64,000 nt of DNA from Gammaproteobacteria bacterium 50_400_T64 (lineage in GTDB: Bacteria; Pseudomonadota; Gammaproteobacteria; Pseudomonadales; Porticoccaceae): the NCBI GenBank assembly GCA_002162755.1, contig MAAS01000029.1, forward strand, positions 99,033-163,032. Reading direction: 5' to 3'. Positions 51,564 through 61,441 of the stretch are shown here, in pieces (within the stretch, counting starts at the first letter, position 1; each line of letters opens with the position of its first letter). A model generated the notes under the pieces. The model was not told the origin of the DNA and searched no databases. It saw nothing but the letters and a program-made list of their open reading frames with translations. The position numbers and the translations under genes are program-made.

Positions 51564-52315
51564 TGTTGATTTTTGTATTTGCGATATTCGTCCCAGAGCT
51601 TCTCACGCAACACCGGGTCTTTTTCTTTGAGGGCGGCTTCACGTATTTGCCGGGCGACAATGTCGTCGTCGCTACCACCTTTAATGTCTTCGGGTATGCC
51701 GCCGCGTCGTATTGTTTCAGGCCCGCTGGGGCTGTCGGCACCGCCTTCACTGTCGCTGCCATCAGTGCTGCCTGTGTTCTCTGCGCCAGCCTGTTGGTCT
51801 TCGCCTTCACCACCTTCCTCGTCACCGGGGAACTCGCCGTAGCCGGGAACGCCCTCATAAATATCGCCGTCTTCAAAGAGATCGCCCTCGCTACCACCAG
51901 TGCCACCGCCGCCACTTTGCCCTCCGCCTTCATCGCCACTACCCCCGAGACTGGCTTCAATGGCCTCGGCTTTGGCGCGCTCTTCCAGAATCATGCCGTC
52001 GAACACGGCAATGGATGCGTCGAGCTCAGCGTCAAAATCGCCAATAATTTCTTCATCACTGCGGGCACCACCGGGTGTCGAGCTGCTGCTCTGGGTATGA
52101 CTTGTCGTGGTGTTGGGGTTTTGCTGGCTGGCTTGCTGTGCGCTTGACTCGATAGGCTGGCTTTGCGGCTGGGCCTGTGGCTGAGTGGGCGTACTGGCGC
52201 TTTTACAGCTGCTCAGAAAAAGAAGTAACAAAAGGCATGTTAATAGCGTGAGCGTAAAGTGCGGGCTTGAATACTTAGGCTCTGGGTGGCGGGTAAAAGT
52301 GATGGTTTGGAACAT
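51560..52315 (-). CDS. Low-complexity acidic lipoprotein (251 aa)
   Basis: Lipobox LSSC (Cys37) after a hydrophobic leader, then a Gln/Ser/Pro-rich stretch, a folded-looking helical patch (EEIIGDFDAELDASIAVFDG) and a Gly/Asp/Glu-rich tract. The C-terminus is helical and basic (ARQIREAALKEKDPVLREKL), as if it binds a partner. It lies 19 bases after the first gene of the operon. Family not recognised. Confidence 0.78.
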   Translation of the reverse strand: MFQTITFTRHPEPKYSSPHFTLTLLTCLLLLLFLSSCKSASTPTQPQAQPQSQPIESSAQQASQQNPNTTTSHTQSSSSTPGGARSDEEIIGDFDAELDASIAVFDGMILEERAKAEAIEASLGGSGDEGGGQSGGGGTGGSEGDLFEDGDIYEGVPGYGEFPGDEEGGEGEDQQAGAENTGSTDGSDSEGGADSPSGPETIRRGGIPEDIKGGSDDDIVARQIREAALKEKDPVLREKLWDEYRKYKNQQ

Positions 52316-52334
52316 GAGTTTTCTTCGCAGACCC

Positions 52335-53609
52335 CTAGTGTATTAAAGGCAATGTTAGTGTGACATCACTGACATCGGCAGGTTTATTATCGACAAACTG
52401 GGGGCGAAAGCGAGCGCCTTTTATAGCATTGAGCATCTTATAGCGAAGATTTTTATTCGTCGCAGGGCTTTGGCCGGGCCGTAGAGCTTCCTCGATATTA
52501 TCGATCCCACTACCCCAGCCTTTGTCTGAAATGTCGACGTTTGCTGTCATGAAAAGGCCGGTCATTGCACCCTGTTTCTGCTCCATGCGGAGGGCAGGGA
52601 GCAGGCGTGGTGTGGCAAAAAATTGTTTATATAAGGCGTCGGCTTGATCAGATGATTCAATTTCTGCCAGTACTTGCTGATATTGAATCATCGCCTCTGT
52701 TCTGTGATTGAAGAGTAAATACCAGTCGGCAAGTTCTGTTTGCGCGCGGGTTTTTTCTTCCAGAGAGGCATCGGGGTTGGCTGCTGTGAGTTCAATAATT
52801 CGCTGGTGACAAGCCAGGCCTCGACGAAAACTGGCGCCAGAAAGTATCTTCGTGCGCTGGGGGTTAGTGGTGGCAAAGCCATCGGCACTACGACTGTAGT
52901 GTGAGTTGGTAGATGATGACCACTCGTCACCCTGATGGCGCGAAAGGTGAAAGTTAGCCAAAGCAGCACTACGTAAGAATTGAATTTGCTCAGAGGGAGC
53001 AACGTCAGGGTTTGTTTCACTCAATTTCAGCGCCGATATTATCAGGCTATAGGCCGACGTCAGGTGGTCGATCCGAGTTTCGCTCTCATCAAATTGATAG
53101 GCATCGATATGCCACAAACCCACTTCGTTTAAAAGAAGGCCTATACGAGGGGCATTTCTGCCATAGGTCGCAATATGTATACGCAATAGTTGGTTGTAAC
53201 TATTGGTGACGGGTTCGATACGGGCCATGGATTTTTGACTGTTAATAATACTGCGCAGCATAGGTGCTTGCGAAAAACTATTGAGGCCGTCATTGACTCG
53301 ATTAATGTGCATGGCTCGGCGCAGTGCTTTTAAGGCTTTACCGTGTTGCCCGCCCTTTTGTAATTCGAGCCCGAGGCTGTACAGCACCTCGGAGGAATTT
53401 TGGTGGTAGGGGCCTTCCGTTTCGTAGACTTGCAAGGTGGAATAGTAAGAGGCAAGTGGAGCTGATTTTTCGGCAGAAGCAGATGAGTTTGAACGGCTAG
53501 GTTCAGCCATAGTCATTGAGCTCACTGTTATCAGTAACAGGCCCGGCAGCAGTAGGCTAGAGAATAGAGTGGGTGTTGGGGCATTGTTTGTCAGCTTGTT
53601 ATTAATCAT
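52335..53609 (-). CDS. TPR-like periplasmic protein, first gene of the envelope operon
   Basis: A 424-residue protein with a signal peptide (cleavage after TMA, about residue 35). The middle is helical with TPR-like pairs (SEVLYSLGLELQKGGQHGKALKALRRAMHINRVN). The last about 60 residues (YKMLNAIKGARFRPQFVDNKPADVSDVTLTLPL) look like a TonB C-terminal-type beta domain, a plausible link to the TolQ-like channel. Upstream lie 678 bases without a gene, where the operon promoter should be. Confidence 0.8.
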   Translation of the reverse strand: MINNKLTNNAPTPTLFSSLLLPGLLLITVSSMTMAEPSRSNSSASAEKSAPLASYYSTLQVYETEGPYHQNSSEVLYSLGLELQKGGQHGKALKALRRAMHINRVNDGLNSFSQAPMLRSIINSQKSMARIEPVTNSYNQLLRIHIATYGRNAPRIGLLLNEVGLWHIDAYQFDESETRIDHLTSAYSLIISALKLSETNPDVAPSEQIQFLRSAALANFHLSRHQGDEWSSSTNSHYSRSADGFATTNPQRTKILSGASFRRGLACHQRIIELTAANPDASLEEKTRAQTELADWYLLFNHRTEAMIQYQQVLAEIESSDQADALYKQFFATPRLLPALRMEQKQGAMTGLFMTANVDISDKGWGSGIDNIEEALRPGQSPATNKNLRYKMLNAIKGARFRPQFVDNKPADVSDVTLTLPLIH

Positions 53610-54287
53610 AGCGTTTGCCGTAACCCCTTGCGGGCTTTATTGTTTTTTGCGAATGACCTGCTGGTGGCTTGCTCAACTTTGGCGTTATCTTACTCCAAAA
53701 TGTTCCCGGGGGGAGGGCCTGGCAATGCCACAAGGAATGTCCGGTTCTGCATAGGACGTTAAGGTTCACAATAGACGGAGTTTACCTGGGTGCCTGGGCT
53801 TATTCAGCGACGCTTAGTGCAGTCATTTTTCAGTAACGATTATGCTTGAATTGAAATAGGTCTGGGGCTATCCAGCGAAGTGACCGGGCTTTGTTTTGGT
53901 ACGGCATGGGGGGGGGCTGGATTTAAGGGGGTGATCGCCTGGTGTGTTTTATCCTGTGATATTGCCTGTGATGTGCAAACAAAAATTGAATGTCAGGCCG
54001 TCGATGCACTGGGCAATATGCGGGCGGGAAAAGCCTTTCACTGGTTTGTCAGCGGTATTGTGGCAGAACAGGTAAGGGCCACTAAGCATAGCTTTGTCGC
54101 GTAAATGTCTGATTTACGCTATGACAAAAGTGCCGGTGCGAGTCGATATATGTGGGGTGTACGAGATGGTTTGGGCGCTGAGGGTAATACATTGGGAGAG
54201 GCGGGTTTGTATTACGGCGATATGAGTTTGTGTGTGGATGTTGTTTCGGTATTGCGGCTATTACTGGTAATGGATAGCGGAAGCGAT
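53610..54287. other. 678-base region without a recognised gene
   Basis: It should hold the promoter of the 13-gene operon. A run of eight Gs lies at about 53908-53915. Open frames at 53880-54104 and 54105-54401 on the plus strand have no recognisable content or start context, and the second runs into the lytic transglycosylase gene. No tRNA or obvious repeat was seen. Confidence 0.45.
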
Positions 54288-54890
54288 TTAGCGCCAGCGT
54301 TTTTCCCACGCCAGCAGTACCCGTTCGGAATACCAGTACTGACCGTAGCTGCCGTTGTAGCGCGCCAGGGCATCGGCCAGTCGGCCTTTTTCTCGTTTTA
54401 AATAGTGCTTGAGAATGGTACAGCCGTAGAACAGGTTGGTGTCGGTATCGATGAGATTGTCATCCGGTCTGCCGATTTCTTTTTTCCAGAAAGGCATAAT
54501 TTGCATTAAACCTTGGGCACCGGCATAGGACACGGCGTAGGGATCGAAATGGCTTTCCACTTCAATTAGCGCGAGCACGATTTCGGGTTGTAGATCAGCT
54601 TTGGTTGCGGCGCGATGTATTTTACGTAGCAATTCAAGACGGCGATTTTTGTCGGGTAAAAAGCGCGCCAGGCTATTGGATTTTGTTAGCAACCAGACCT
54701 CGGCATCGTAGCGGTCATCGAAGCTATCAGCCTGGTTGACGGTGTTACGCAATATTCGCAATAATTCCGGATCACTCGTCTGCGCGCTAAATGCCGACGG
54801 CGCTACCAACAGGCCTGTTAACAGCAGTGATAACAGGCTGAGGTGGTACCTTGGATAGCGCCGTGGCTTGGTGCGTTTAAATGACAGCAT
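54288..54890 (-). CDS. Lytic transglycosylase (SLT domain)
   Basis: A 200-residue secreted enzyme with a signal peptide (cleavage near AFSA, about residue 36) and a family-1 transglycosylase domain. The catalytic Glu lies in LALIEVESHFDPYAVS, followed by the AGAQGLMQIMP signature and YNGSYGQYWY near the end. It cuts peptidoglycan. It is co-directional with proS but 678 bases from the envelope operon, so membership there is not implied. Confidence 0.93.
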   Translation of the reverse strand: MLSFKRTKPRRYPRYHLSLLSLLLTGLLVAPSAFSAQTSDPELLRILRNTVNQADSFDDRYDAEVWLLTKSNSLARFLPDKNRRLELLRKIHRAATKADLQPEIVLALIEVESHFDPYAVSYAGAQGLMQIMPFWKKEIGRPDDNLIDTDTNLFYGCTILKHYLKREKGRLADALARYNGSYGQYWYSERVLLAWEKRWR

Positions 54891-54939
54891 TGTTTAGTTT
54901 GTCGAGCAGGCAGAAGCCCGCGTTAGCGATCGCTGTTGA

Positions 54940-56658
54940 TTAGTCGCTGGTAAGGGCGTTTGCCAAAAAGGCATCGAGTTCAGACACTTTAATATCTGAG
55001 CTTTCAGCATCGCGACGGTATTTGTATTCAATAGCATTGTTTTCCAGACCTCGATCGCCGATAACCAGGCGGTGGGGAATGCCCATTAGTTCAACATCGG
55101 CGAGCATAACACCGAGTCTGGCCTTCTTTTCGTCCATCAGTAGCACGTCGTGACCGGCTTCCCGCAGTTTTGTGTAGAGGTTCTCGCTGGCTTCGCGCAC
55201 GGCCTCGGACTTGTGGGGGTTGATGGGGATAATGGCGAGCTGGAAGGGTGCCAGTGATTCGGGCCAGATAATGCCTTTGTCATCGTTGTTTTGTTCAATG
55301 GCCGAGGCGACGATACGGCTAACACCAATGCCGTAACAGCCCATCAGCATGGCTTTTTCTTTACCATTTTCGTCGAGAATTTTAGCGTTCATGGCATCGC
55401 TGTATTTGGTGCCGAGCTGGAAAATGTGGCCCACTTCAATGCCGCGTTTAATGTCCAGTGTGCCCTGGCCATCGGGGCTGAGGTCGCCAGCAACCACATT
55501 GCGAAGGTCTTCGATGCGTTCCGCAGTACAGTCGCGCTGCCAGTTAACGCCGGTTAAATGTATGCCGTCTTTATTGGCACCGCAGACAAAGTCACTGAGG
55601 TGGGCGGCACTGCGATCAATAATCACCGGGATGCTCAAGCCGACGGGGCCGAGGGAGCCGACATTACAGCCTGTGGCTGCGAGTACGGCTTGCTCATTAG
55701 CGAAGGTTAGTGGGTTGGCAACACCCTCGATTTTCTCCGCTTTAATAGCGTTTAATTCATGGTCGCCGCGTAGTACCAGTGCGATCAAACTGCCTTCTTC
55801 TTCGCCATTGACGATGAGTGTTTTAACGGTGTTGTTAGCCGCGCAGTCGAGGAAATTGCAAATGTCGTCGATGCTGTGCTGGCCGGGGGTGGCTATTTCG
55901 GCCATCTCTTGTGTTGCTACCGGGCGATCGCCTTTGGGGGCGACGGCCTCGGCCATTTCCACATTGGCCGCGTAATTACTGCCGTTGGAAAAGGCGATGT
56001 CGTCTTCGCCGGAATCAGCCAGCACGTGAAATTCGTGAGAGACACTACCGCCGATGCTGCCGGTGTCGGCGAGTACGGGACGGAAGTCGAGACCGAGGCG
56101 CTGGAAAATCTTGCAGTAAGCGGCGTGCATCACATCGTAGGTTTGTTGCAGGCTCTCTGGCGTCGCGTGAAAGGAATAGGCATCTTTCATAATGAATTCG
56201 CGGGCGCGCATAACGCCAAAGCGGGGGCGCGTTTCATCGCGAAACTTGGTTTGAATCTGATAGAAATTGGCGGGCAGCTGTTTGTAGCTGCGGATTTCGC
56301 CGCGAATTAAATCAGTGATGATTTCTTCATGGGTGGGGCCGAGGCAAAAATCTCTGCCGTGACGGTCAGCAATGCGCAGTAGCTCGCCGCCGTATTCTTG
56401 CCAGCGTCCGGACTCTTTCCATAGTTCTGAGGGCTGGACGACGGGCATTAATACCTCTTGCGCTTCTGCGTTGTCCATTTCCTCGCGCACAATGGCTTCC
56501 ACTTTACGTAACACGCGCAGGCCCAGCGGTAGCCATGTGTAAAGGCCGGAGGCGAGTTTACGGATCATGCCCGCACGGAGCATCAGCTGGTGGCTGATAA
56601 CCTCGGCATCGGCTGGGGTTTCTTTCTGGGTGGCAATAAGAAAACGGCTGGCGCGCAT
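54940..56658 (-). CDS. proS: Prolyl-tRNA synthetase
   Basis: A 572-residue class II synthetase of the bacterial type, usual length, including the editing insertion between motifs 2 and 3. Motif 2 reads near [14 protein letters not shown] and motif 3 near [17 protein letters not shown]. The N-terminus ([19 protein letters not shown]) matches the family. It attaches proline to tRNA-Pro. Confidence 0.98.
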   Translation of the reverse strand: MRASRFLIATQKETPADAEVISHQLMLRAGMIRKLASGLYTWLPLGLRVLRKVEAIVREEMDNAEAQEVLMPVVQPSELWKESGRWQEYGGELLRIADRHGRDFCLGPTHEEIITDLIRGEIRSYKQLPANFYQIQTKFRDETRPRFGVMRAREFIMKDAYSFHATPESLQQTYDVMHAAYCKIFQRLGLDFRPVLADTGSIGGSVSHEFHVLADSGEDDIAFSNGSNYAANVEMAEAVAPKGDRPVATQEMAEIATPGQHSIDDICNFLDCAANNTVKTLIVNGEEEGSLIALVLRGDHELNAIKAEKIEGVANPLTFANEQAVLAATGCNVGSLGPVGLSIPVIIDRSAAHLSDFVCGANKDGIHLTGVNWQRDCTAERIEDLRNVVAGDLSPDGQGTLDIKRGIEVGHIFQLGTKYSDAMNAKILDENGKEKAMLMGCYGIGVSRIVASAIEQNNDDKGIIWPESLAPFQLAIIPINPHKSEAVREASENLYTKLREAGHDVLLMDEKKARLGVMLADVELMGIPHRLVIGDRGLENNAIEYKYRRDAESSDIKVSELDAFLANALTSD

Positions 56659-56771
56659 ATGAATTTTTCCGCGTATAGAGATAGAGGTTGATGTATTTGG
56701 GCGGCTATTTTACGGTGCTGCCGACGCTGGGTACAGCGTAGCCGTAGAAAAGCAACAGCAAAGAGGTGATG

Positions 56772-57194
56772 ATGTTTACACTTGATGAACGTTTACAGAA
56801 AGATACGCAGGTGGTGGGCTGCTTTGAACTGTGCCTGTTATTGCTGCATCGTGATAGCAATTATCCCTGGTTTATTCTGGTGCCTCAGCGCGAGGGGCTA
56901 ACAGAAATACACCATTTGTCAGCGGCCGATCAGCAATTATTGCTAGGGGAGTCGGCGCTGGTAGCGGAGGCTTTAGAGGCTATGTTTTCGCCCGATAAGC
57001 TGAATATCGCCATGCTGGGCAATATTGTTGCTCAGTTGCACATTCATCATGTTGCTCGGTTTAAAGGTGATATTAGCTGGCCGGGGCCAATCTGGGGTGC
57101 TGCACCGGCGGGCGAATACAAGGCTTTAGTCTTCGATCAAAGGATAGATAATATGCGGCAGCAGTTGATAGGAAAGATAACGATTGATGAATAA
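56772..57194 (+). CDS. HIT-family hydrolase
   Basis: A 140-residue HIT protein (start chosen at ATG 56772, five bases after agagg; in-frame codons at 56766 and 56769 are alternatives). The histidine triad appears as LHIHHVARF, and the LVPQREGLTEIHHL strand is typical. HIT proteins hydrolyse nucleotide conjugates. It is divergent from proS. Confidence 0.92.
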   Translation: MFTLDERLQKDTQVVGCFELCLLLLHRDSNYPWFILVPQREGLTEIHHLSAADQQLLLGESALVAEALEAMFSPDKLNIAMLGNIVAQLHIHHVARFKGDISWPGPIWGAAPAGEYKALVFDQRIDNMRQQLIGKITIDE

Positions 57195-57235
57195 GCGGCT
57201 CGTAGCGAAGAGTGCTATCGTTTTATCGTAGAATC

Positions 57236-57264
57236 AAAAAAGCCCCTTTATTAGGGGCTTTTTT
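57236..57264. terminator. Bidirectional terminator between the HIT and HU-like genes
   Basis: Perfect arms aaaaaagcccc (57236-57246) and ggggctttttt (57254-57264) with a seven-base loop; A and T tracts suit both convergent genes. Confidence 0.93.
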
Positions 57265-57316
57265 AGACGATCAGGCTTTTTAGGTAAAGGCTTTACCTAA
57301 ACTCAGCGAGCCTGAA

Positions 57317-57712
57317 TTAATTCGCCATATCTTTCAGACCTTTAAGCGCAGTCACTTTAACGGCAGTGCTAGCGGGCTTGGCTGCGAAAGTGGTTTCTTC
57401 GCCAGTGAAAGGGTTAATACCTTTACGAGCGCGACGCGCTGGCTTTTTAACGGTTTTAATTTTTAACAGACCGGGCAGAGTGAACTCGCCAACAGCACGT
57501 TTCTTTATATGGCGCTCAATAACGATGCCCAGCTCGTCGAGTACTGTACCCACTTGCTTGCGAGACAGCTCTGTTTTCTCTGCAAGTTCATTGAGCAGTT
57601 GTGTTTTGGTGTAGCGCTCAGAGACCGCGACAATTTTGCGAACAGGTGCTGCTTTAACGGGTGCTTTCTTTGCGGGGGCTTTCTTTCTTACAGGCGCTTT
57701 TTTGACGGCCAT
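57317..57712 (-). CDS. HU-family DNA-binding protein with histone H1-like N-terminal tail
   Basis: A 131-residue protein in which residues 1-30 are a Lys/Ala/Pro-rich tail (KKAPVRKKAPAKKAPVKAAPV) followed by an HU/IHF-like domain. The DNA-binding arm keeps GEFTLPGLLKIKTVKKPARRARKGINPFTGE. The tail resembles eukaryotic H1 and the AlgP-type proteins of pseudomonads. It should bind and compact DNA. A good promoter (ttgcct, 17 bases, tatata) lies upstream. Confidence 0.93.
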   Translation of the reverse strand: MAVKKAPVRKKAPAKKAPVKAAPVRKIVAVSERYTKTQLLNELAEKTELSRKQVGTVLDELGIVIERHIKKRAVGEFTLPGLLKIKTVKKPARRARKGINPFTGEETTFAAKPASTAVKVTALKGLKDMAN

Positions 57713-57801
57713 GGTATTTCCCTTTCGTTTATTGTTTGATGAATTTCAGCGTGGAGGGCCTGAGTACATCAACAAAATCTTTATGGCCCCTCGGGATGCA
57801 A

Positions 57802-57830
57802 TATATATAGTATCTGCTGGGCTCAGGCAA
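57802..57830 (-). promoter_or_regulatory. Sigma-70-type promoter of the HU-like gene
   Basis: On the minus strand a -35 box ttgcct (57825-57830) and a -10 box tatata (57802-57807) are spaced by 17 bases, giving a leader of roughly 80 bases. Confidence 0.55.
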
Positions 57831-57947
57831 TAGAAAACCTTATAAAACAGTGTTTTTTAGTAAAAAACATGACTTCTGTTACTTTCGTCTGTTGTCGCTC
57901 GCTCGGGATCATGCTCTGGCGGCTTTAAGCGGCTTGCCTAGCTGGGG

Positions 57948-57953
57948 TATAAT
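57948..57953 (+). promoter_or_regulatory. -10 box (TATAAT) of the zinc-ribbon/aspS transcript
   Basis: A perfect TATAAT lies 129 bases before the FmdB-type gene in the context ggggtataatgcgcgcc. The -35 region is weak (ttaagc at 17-base spacing). Confidence 0.5.
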
Positions 57954-58081
57954 GCGCGCCTTTTTTGGACCAGCCTCTCTCTGGATCTTTGCTTTCCAGG
58001 TGCTCGGTTGTCAGCTATTTTTCTAATGCAGTGAGGTAGTTGTGGTCGCCGTGTCCGGCTTGTGAAGTGGAGTAATAGACG

Positions 58082-58393
58082 ATGCCTATTTATGAATACC
58101 AATGTGAGTCCTGCAAAGAGACCCACGAGGCCCTGCAAAAGCTTAGCGATGCCCTGTTAACCGAGTGCCCTAATTGTGGTGCGCAGGCATTAAAGAAGCA
58201 GGTGACCGCTAGCGCCTTCCGCCTTAGTGGTAGCGGCTGGTATGAGACTGATTTTAAAACCGGTGGCAAAAAGAAAAACCTCGCGGGTGGCGGTTCCAGT
58301 GAGAGCAGTACCAGCAAGAAGGCCAGTGACGGTGCGAGCTCTAAAAAGACCAGTGGTGGTGACAAAAAGTCGACATCGGCTAGCAGCAGCTAA
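58082..58393 (+). CDS. FmdB-type zinc-ribbon protein
   Basis: A 103-residue protein with an N-terminal zinc ribbon (MPIYEYQCESC..H, then CPNCG) and a Ser/Lys/Gly-rich tail. The family is widespread, often directly before aspS as here. Function is unknown, with suggestions of regulation. It lies about 70 bases before the aspS start and is probably co-transcribed. Confidence 0.93.
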   Translation: MPIYEYQCESCKETHEALQKLSDALLTECPNCGAQALKKQVTASAFRLSGSGWYETDFKTGGKKKNLAGGGSSESSTSKKASDGASSKKTSGGDKKSTSASSS

Positions 58394-58466
58394 GCAGTAG
58401 GGCTTTTCGAGTTTTATTAATTTACGTTATTCATTGAACTATCGATATTTAGGGATCAGAAACATT

Positions 58467-60257
58467 ATGCGTTCGAGCTATTGCGGTTTACTCGATACTA
58501 CTTTTTTAGATCAAGAAGTGACTTTGTGCGGCTGGGTTGATCGTCGTCGTGACCATGGCGGTGTGATTTTTATTGACCTGCGTGATCGCGAGGGCATTGT
58601 GCAGATCGTTTGCGACCCCGACAGTGGCGAGCACTTTAATACCGCCGACAGCGTACGCGGTGAATATGTACTGAAAATCACGGGCCGCGTCCGGGCGCGC
58701 AGTGCCGAAACCATTAACCCGCAAATGAAGACCGGTGAAATTGAAATTTACGCCACTGACGTGGAAGTTCTCAATGCCTCCGAAACACCACCTTTTCAGC
58801 TCGACGAGCACACCAAGGTGGGTGAAGAAGTCCGTTTGTTGCATCGCTTTCTCGACCTGCGTCGTCCGGAGATGCAGGAGCACTTGTACTTCCGCTCGAA
58901 GGTCACGTCGGCGATTCGCAACTTTCTCGATGATGCCGGCTTTCTCGATATTGAAACGCCTATTCTCACACGCGCAACACCCGAAGGTGCCCGCGATTAT
59001 CTGGTGCCAAGCCGCACCCACGAAGGCAAGTTCTTTGCTTTGCCTCAGTCGCCCCAGCTCTTTAAGCAATTGCTAATGGTTTCGGGTTTTGATCGTTACT
59101 ATCAGGTGGCGAAGTGTTTCCGCGATGAAGATCTGCGTGCTGACCGTCAGCCTGAATTTACTCAGATTGATATCGAGGCATCGTTCGTTAGCGATACGGA
59201 AGTGATGGCTATCGCTGAAGACATGATCACCCAGATCTTTTCGTCGCTGCACAAAGTTGATCTCGGCACCTTCCCGATAATGACCCACGCTGAAGCGATG
59301 CATCGCTTCGGTAGTGATAAGCCCGATTTGCGTATCCCTTTAGAGCTGGTTGAAGTCAAAGACCTGATGAAGGATGTCGACTTTAAAGTATTCTCAGCTC
59401 CGGCTAACGACCCCGATGGTCGCGTTACCGCACTGAAAGTACCGGGTGGAAACTCACTCAGTCGCAAGAAGATTGATGCTTACACCAAGTTCGTCAGCAT
59501 CTACGGTGCTCGCGGGCTGGCCTATATAAAGGTCAACGACAAGAGCGACATTGAAGAAGGCCTGCAATCGCCCATTGTTAAATTCCTGCCCAACGAAGTG
59601 CGTCAGCAATTACTTGATACGCTGCAGGCGGAAGACGGTGATCTAATCTTCTTCGGTGCTGACAAAGGCAAAATCGTTTCCGAAGCTCTGGGCGCACTGC
59701 GCTGTAAGCTCGGTGCTGATCTCGACCTTTACACCTGTGAATGGGCACCGCTGTGGGTGGTTGACTTCCCCATGTTTGAAAAAACCGATAGCGGCAGCTG
59801 GACGCCTCTGCACCATCCCTTTACTCAGCCTTCGTGCTCGGTTGAAGAATTGCGTGCTGATCCGGGTACTGCACTATCGAAGGCCTACGACATGGTGCTC
59901 AATGGTACTGAGCTCGGTGGTGGTTCCATGCGTATTCACGATAGTGCTATGCAGCAAGCGGTATTTGAAGTGCTGGATATTAATGAAGAAGACCAGCAGG
60001 AAAAGTTTGGCTTCCTGATTGAAGCGCTGAAATACGGTTGCCCACCCCATGCCGGTTTGGCCTTTGGTCTCGACCGATTGATTATGTTGATGGTGGGCGC
60101 GGCGTCGATACGTGACGTTATCGCCTTCCCGAAAACTCAATCGGCACAGTGTTTGATGACAGATGCGCCGGGCCTGGTTGATAGTAAACAATTGCGCGAG
60201 CTAAATATTCGCTTGCGAGAAAAAACAAAAAGCGAAAAAAGTGAGAAAAGCGAGTAG
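58467..60257 (+). CDS. aspS: Aspartyl-tRNA synthetase (probably non-discriminating)
   Basis: A 596-residue bacterial AspRS with the anticodon-binding OB domain, GAD insertion and class II core ([33 protein letters not shown]). Start ATG 58467 matches the family N-terminus (MRSSYCG); an earlier TTG at 58434 would add 11 residues. Residue 30 is His ([10 protein letters not shown]) as in the non-discriminating Pseudomonas enzyme, where E. coli has Leu. It may therefore charge both tRNA-Asp and tRNA-Asn and depend on a GatCAB amidotransferase elsewhere. The C-terminus carries a short KSEKSEKSE extension. Confidence 0.97.
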   Translation: MRSSYCGLLDTTFLDQEVTLCGWVDRRRDHGGVIFIDLRDREGIVQIVCDPDSGEHFNTADSVRGEYVLKITGRVRARSAETINPQMKTGEIEIYATDVEVLNASETPPFQLDEHTKVGEEVRLLHRFLDLRRPEMQEHLYFRSKVTSAIRNFLDDAGFLDIETPILTRATPEGARDYLVPSRTHEGKFFALPQSPQLFKQLLMVSGFDRYYQVAKCFRDEDLRADRQPEFTQIDIEASFVSDTEVMAIAEDMITQIFSSLHKVDLGTFPIMTHAEAMHRFGSDKPDLRIPLELVEVKDLMKDVDFKVFSAPANDPDGRVTALKVPGGNSLSRKKIDAYTKFVSIYGARGLAYIKVNDKSDIEEGLQSPIVKFLPNEVRQQLLDTLQAEDGDLIFFGADKGKIVSEALGALRCKLGADLDLYTCEWAPLWVVDFPMFEKTDSGSWTPLHHPFTQPSCSVEELRADPGTALSKAYDMVLNGTELGGGSMRIHDSAMQQAVFEVLDINEEDQQEKFGFLIEALKYGCPPHAGLAFGLDRLIMLMVGAASIRDVIAFPKTQSAQCLMTDAPGLVDSKQLRELNIRLREKTKSEKSEKSE

Positions 60258-60266
60258 GAGTCAGTC

Positions 60267-61016
60267 ATGGCAGGCCACAGTAAATGGGCGAATATCAAGC
60301 ATCGCAAAGCAGCTCAGGATGCCAAGCGAGGTAAGGTTTTTACCAAGTTAATTCGAGAGTTAGTGGTAGCGGCGAAAGCCGGTGGCCCCAATCCTGATGA
60401 CAACCCCCGCCTGCGTGCCGCTGTCGATAAATCCCTCGGCGCCAACATGAAAAAGGACACTGTCGATAAGGCGATTGCCCGTGGCGCCGGTACCGGTGAA
60501 GGTGAAAACTACGAAGAAGTGACCTACGAAGGTTACGGCCACGGTGGTATCGCGGTGCTCGTTGAGTGCCTGACAGACAACCGCAACCGCACCGTGGGCG
60601 ATGTGCGCCATGCCTTTACCAAGCGCAGCGGTAATCTTGGTACAGACGGTTCTGTCGCCTATTTATTCACGCGAACCGGGCAAATGAGTTATGCGCCCGG
60701 TGGCGATGAAGAGAAAATCATGGATGCCGCACTGGAGCTGGGTGCCGATGATGTCGTCACCCACGATGACGGTTCCATTGATGTGATGACGAGTCGGGAA
60801 GACTACCTCACTGTAAAGGCAGGTCTGATTGACGCGGGACTTGAACCAGAAGATGCCGAAGTAACGATGATTGCCTCACTAATGGTCGAACTCGATAAAG
60901 AGGGCGCTGAGAAAGTCATCGCCCTGGTCGATAGTTTAGAAGATCTCGACGACGTACAAAATGTTTACACGAATGCTGAAATCCCCACCGAAGTATTAGA
61001 GCAACTGAGCGAATAG
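60267..61016 (+). CDS. yebC: YebC/PmpR-family protein
   Basis: A 249-residue protein with the typical start [22 protein letters not shown] and the [19 protein letters not shown] segment. YebC proteins act as transcriptional regulators or translation factors that ease ribosome stalling. The gene precedes the ruvCAB group, a common gammaproteobacterial arrangement, and lies nine bases after aspS. Confidence 0.97.
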   Translation: MAGHSKWANIKHRKAAQDAKRGKVFTKLIRELVVAAKAGGPNPDDNPRLRAAVDKSLGANMKKDTVDKAIARGAGTGEGENYEEVTYEGYGHGGIAVLVECLTDNRNRTVGDVRHAFTKRSGNLGTDGSVAYLFTRTGQMSYAPGGDEEKIMDAALELGADDVVTHDDGSIDVMTSREDYLTVKAGLIDAGLEPEDAEVTMIASLMVELDKEGAEKVIALVDSLEDLDDVQNVYTNAEIPTEVLEQLSE

Positions 61017-61075
61017 TTTCTCTAATACTTTAATTTTAACGAGTAGTCATACTTATCAACGAAAGGAAAATGAAG

Positions 61076-61282
61076 ATGAAAGTCATTAAACAAACTGCAG
61101 AATATATTGTTAGCCAAAAGCGTTCGGGTCGTTATGCTGTCGTCGCTGCTGATGGCAGCCCGATCAATGGCGAAGAGAAAGCCAAAATTTTATTGGCTGA
61201 AGAGCTGATTAAATTGACTGCGCCGAAGCCTGCGGAGCCTGAAGCTGAAGAAGCACCTGCAGAAGAAGCCGCTGCTGAATAA
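61076..61282 (+). CDS. Small conserved protein between yebC and ruvC
   Basis: A 68-residue protein from ATG 61076 (ribosome-binding sequence gaaagga at 61061-61067; an ATG at 61070 is too close). The N-terminal half (KVIKQTAEYIVSQKRSGRYAV...GEEKAKILLAE) looks like a small folded domain known from other gammaproteobacteria. The tail is Glu/Ala/Pro-rich. Function unknown. Confidence 0.8.
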   Translation: MKVIKQTAEYIVSQKRSGRYAVVAADGSPINGEEKAKILLAEELIKLTAPKPAEPEAEEAPAEEAAAE

Positions 61283-61307
61283 GCTAGCGTTTTAGAAGGT
61301 TGTTGAG

Positions 61308-61332
61308 AAGGGTGGCGAAAGCTGCCCTTTTT
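61308..61332 (+). terminator. Intrinsic terminator before ruvC
   Basis: Arms aagggtggc (61308-61316) and gctgccctt (61321-61329) form a nine-pair stem with one G-T wobble, a GAAA tetraloop and a short T run. It would separate the small gene from ruvC transcription. Confidence 0.75.
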
Positions 61333-61441
61333 ATTGGCCGCGAAAAAAGCGGGGCAAAAACCTTGTTTGGCTTGACGGGCATCCCCGCCGTTGCAACACT
61401 GGCGATATCTTGAATTCAACCTTTAAACGCGGACTCGATTG

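Larger units (their letters stand above)
57713..58081. other. Divergent promoter region, HU-like gene / zinc-ribbon gene
   Basis: This 369-base region contains the HU promoter (57802-57830, minus) and a TATAAT box for the FmdB-type gene (57948-57953, plus). No other gene is apparent. Confidence 0.6.

Noticed and set aside
53880-54401. Two plus-strand open frames in the 678-base gap
   Set aside because: No start context or domain; the second runs antisense into the lytic transglycosylase gene.
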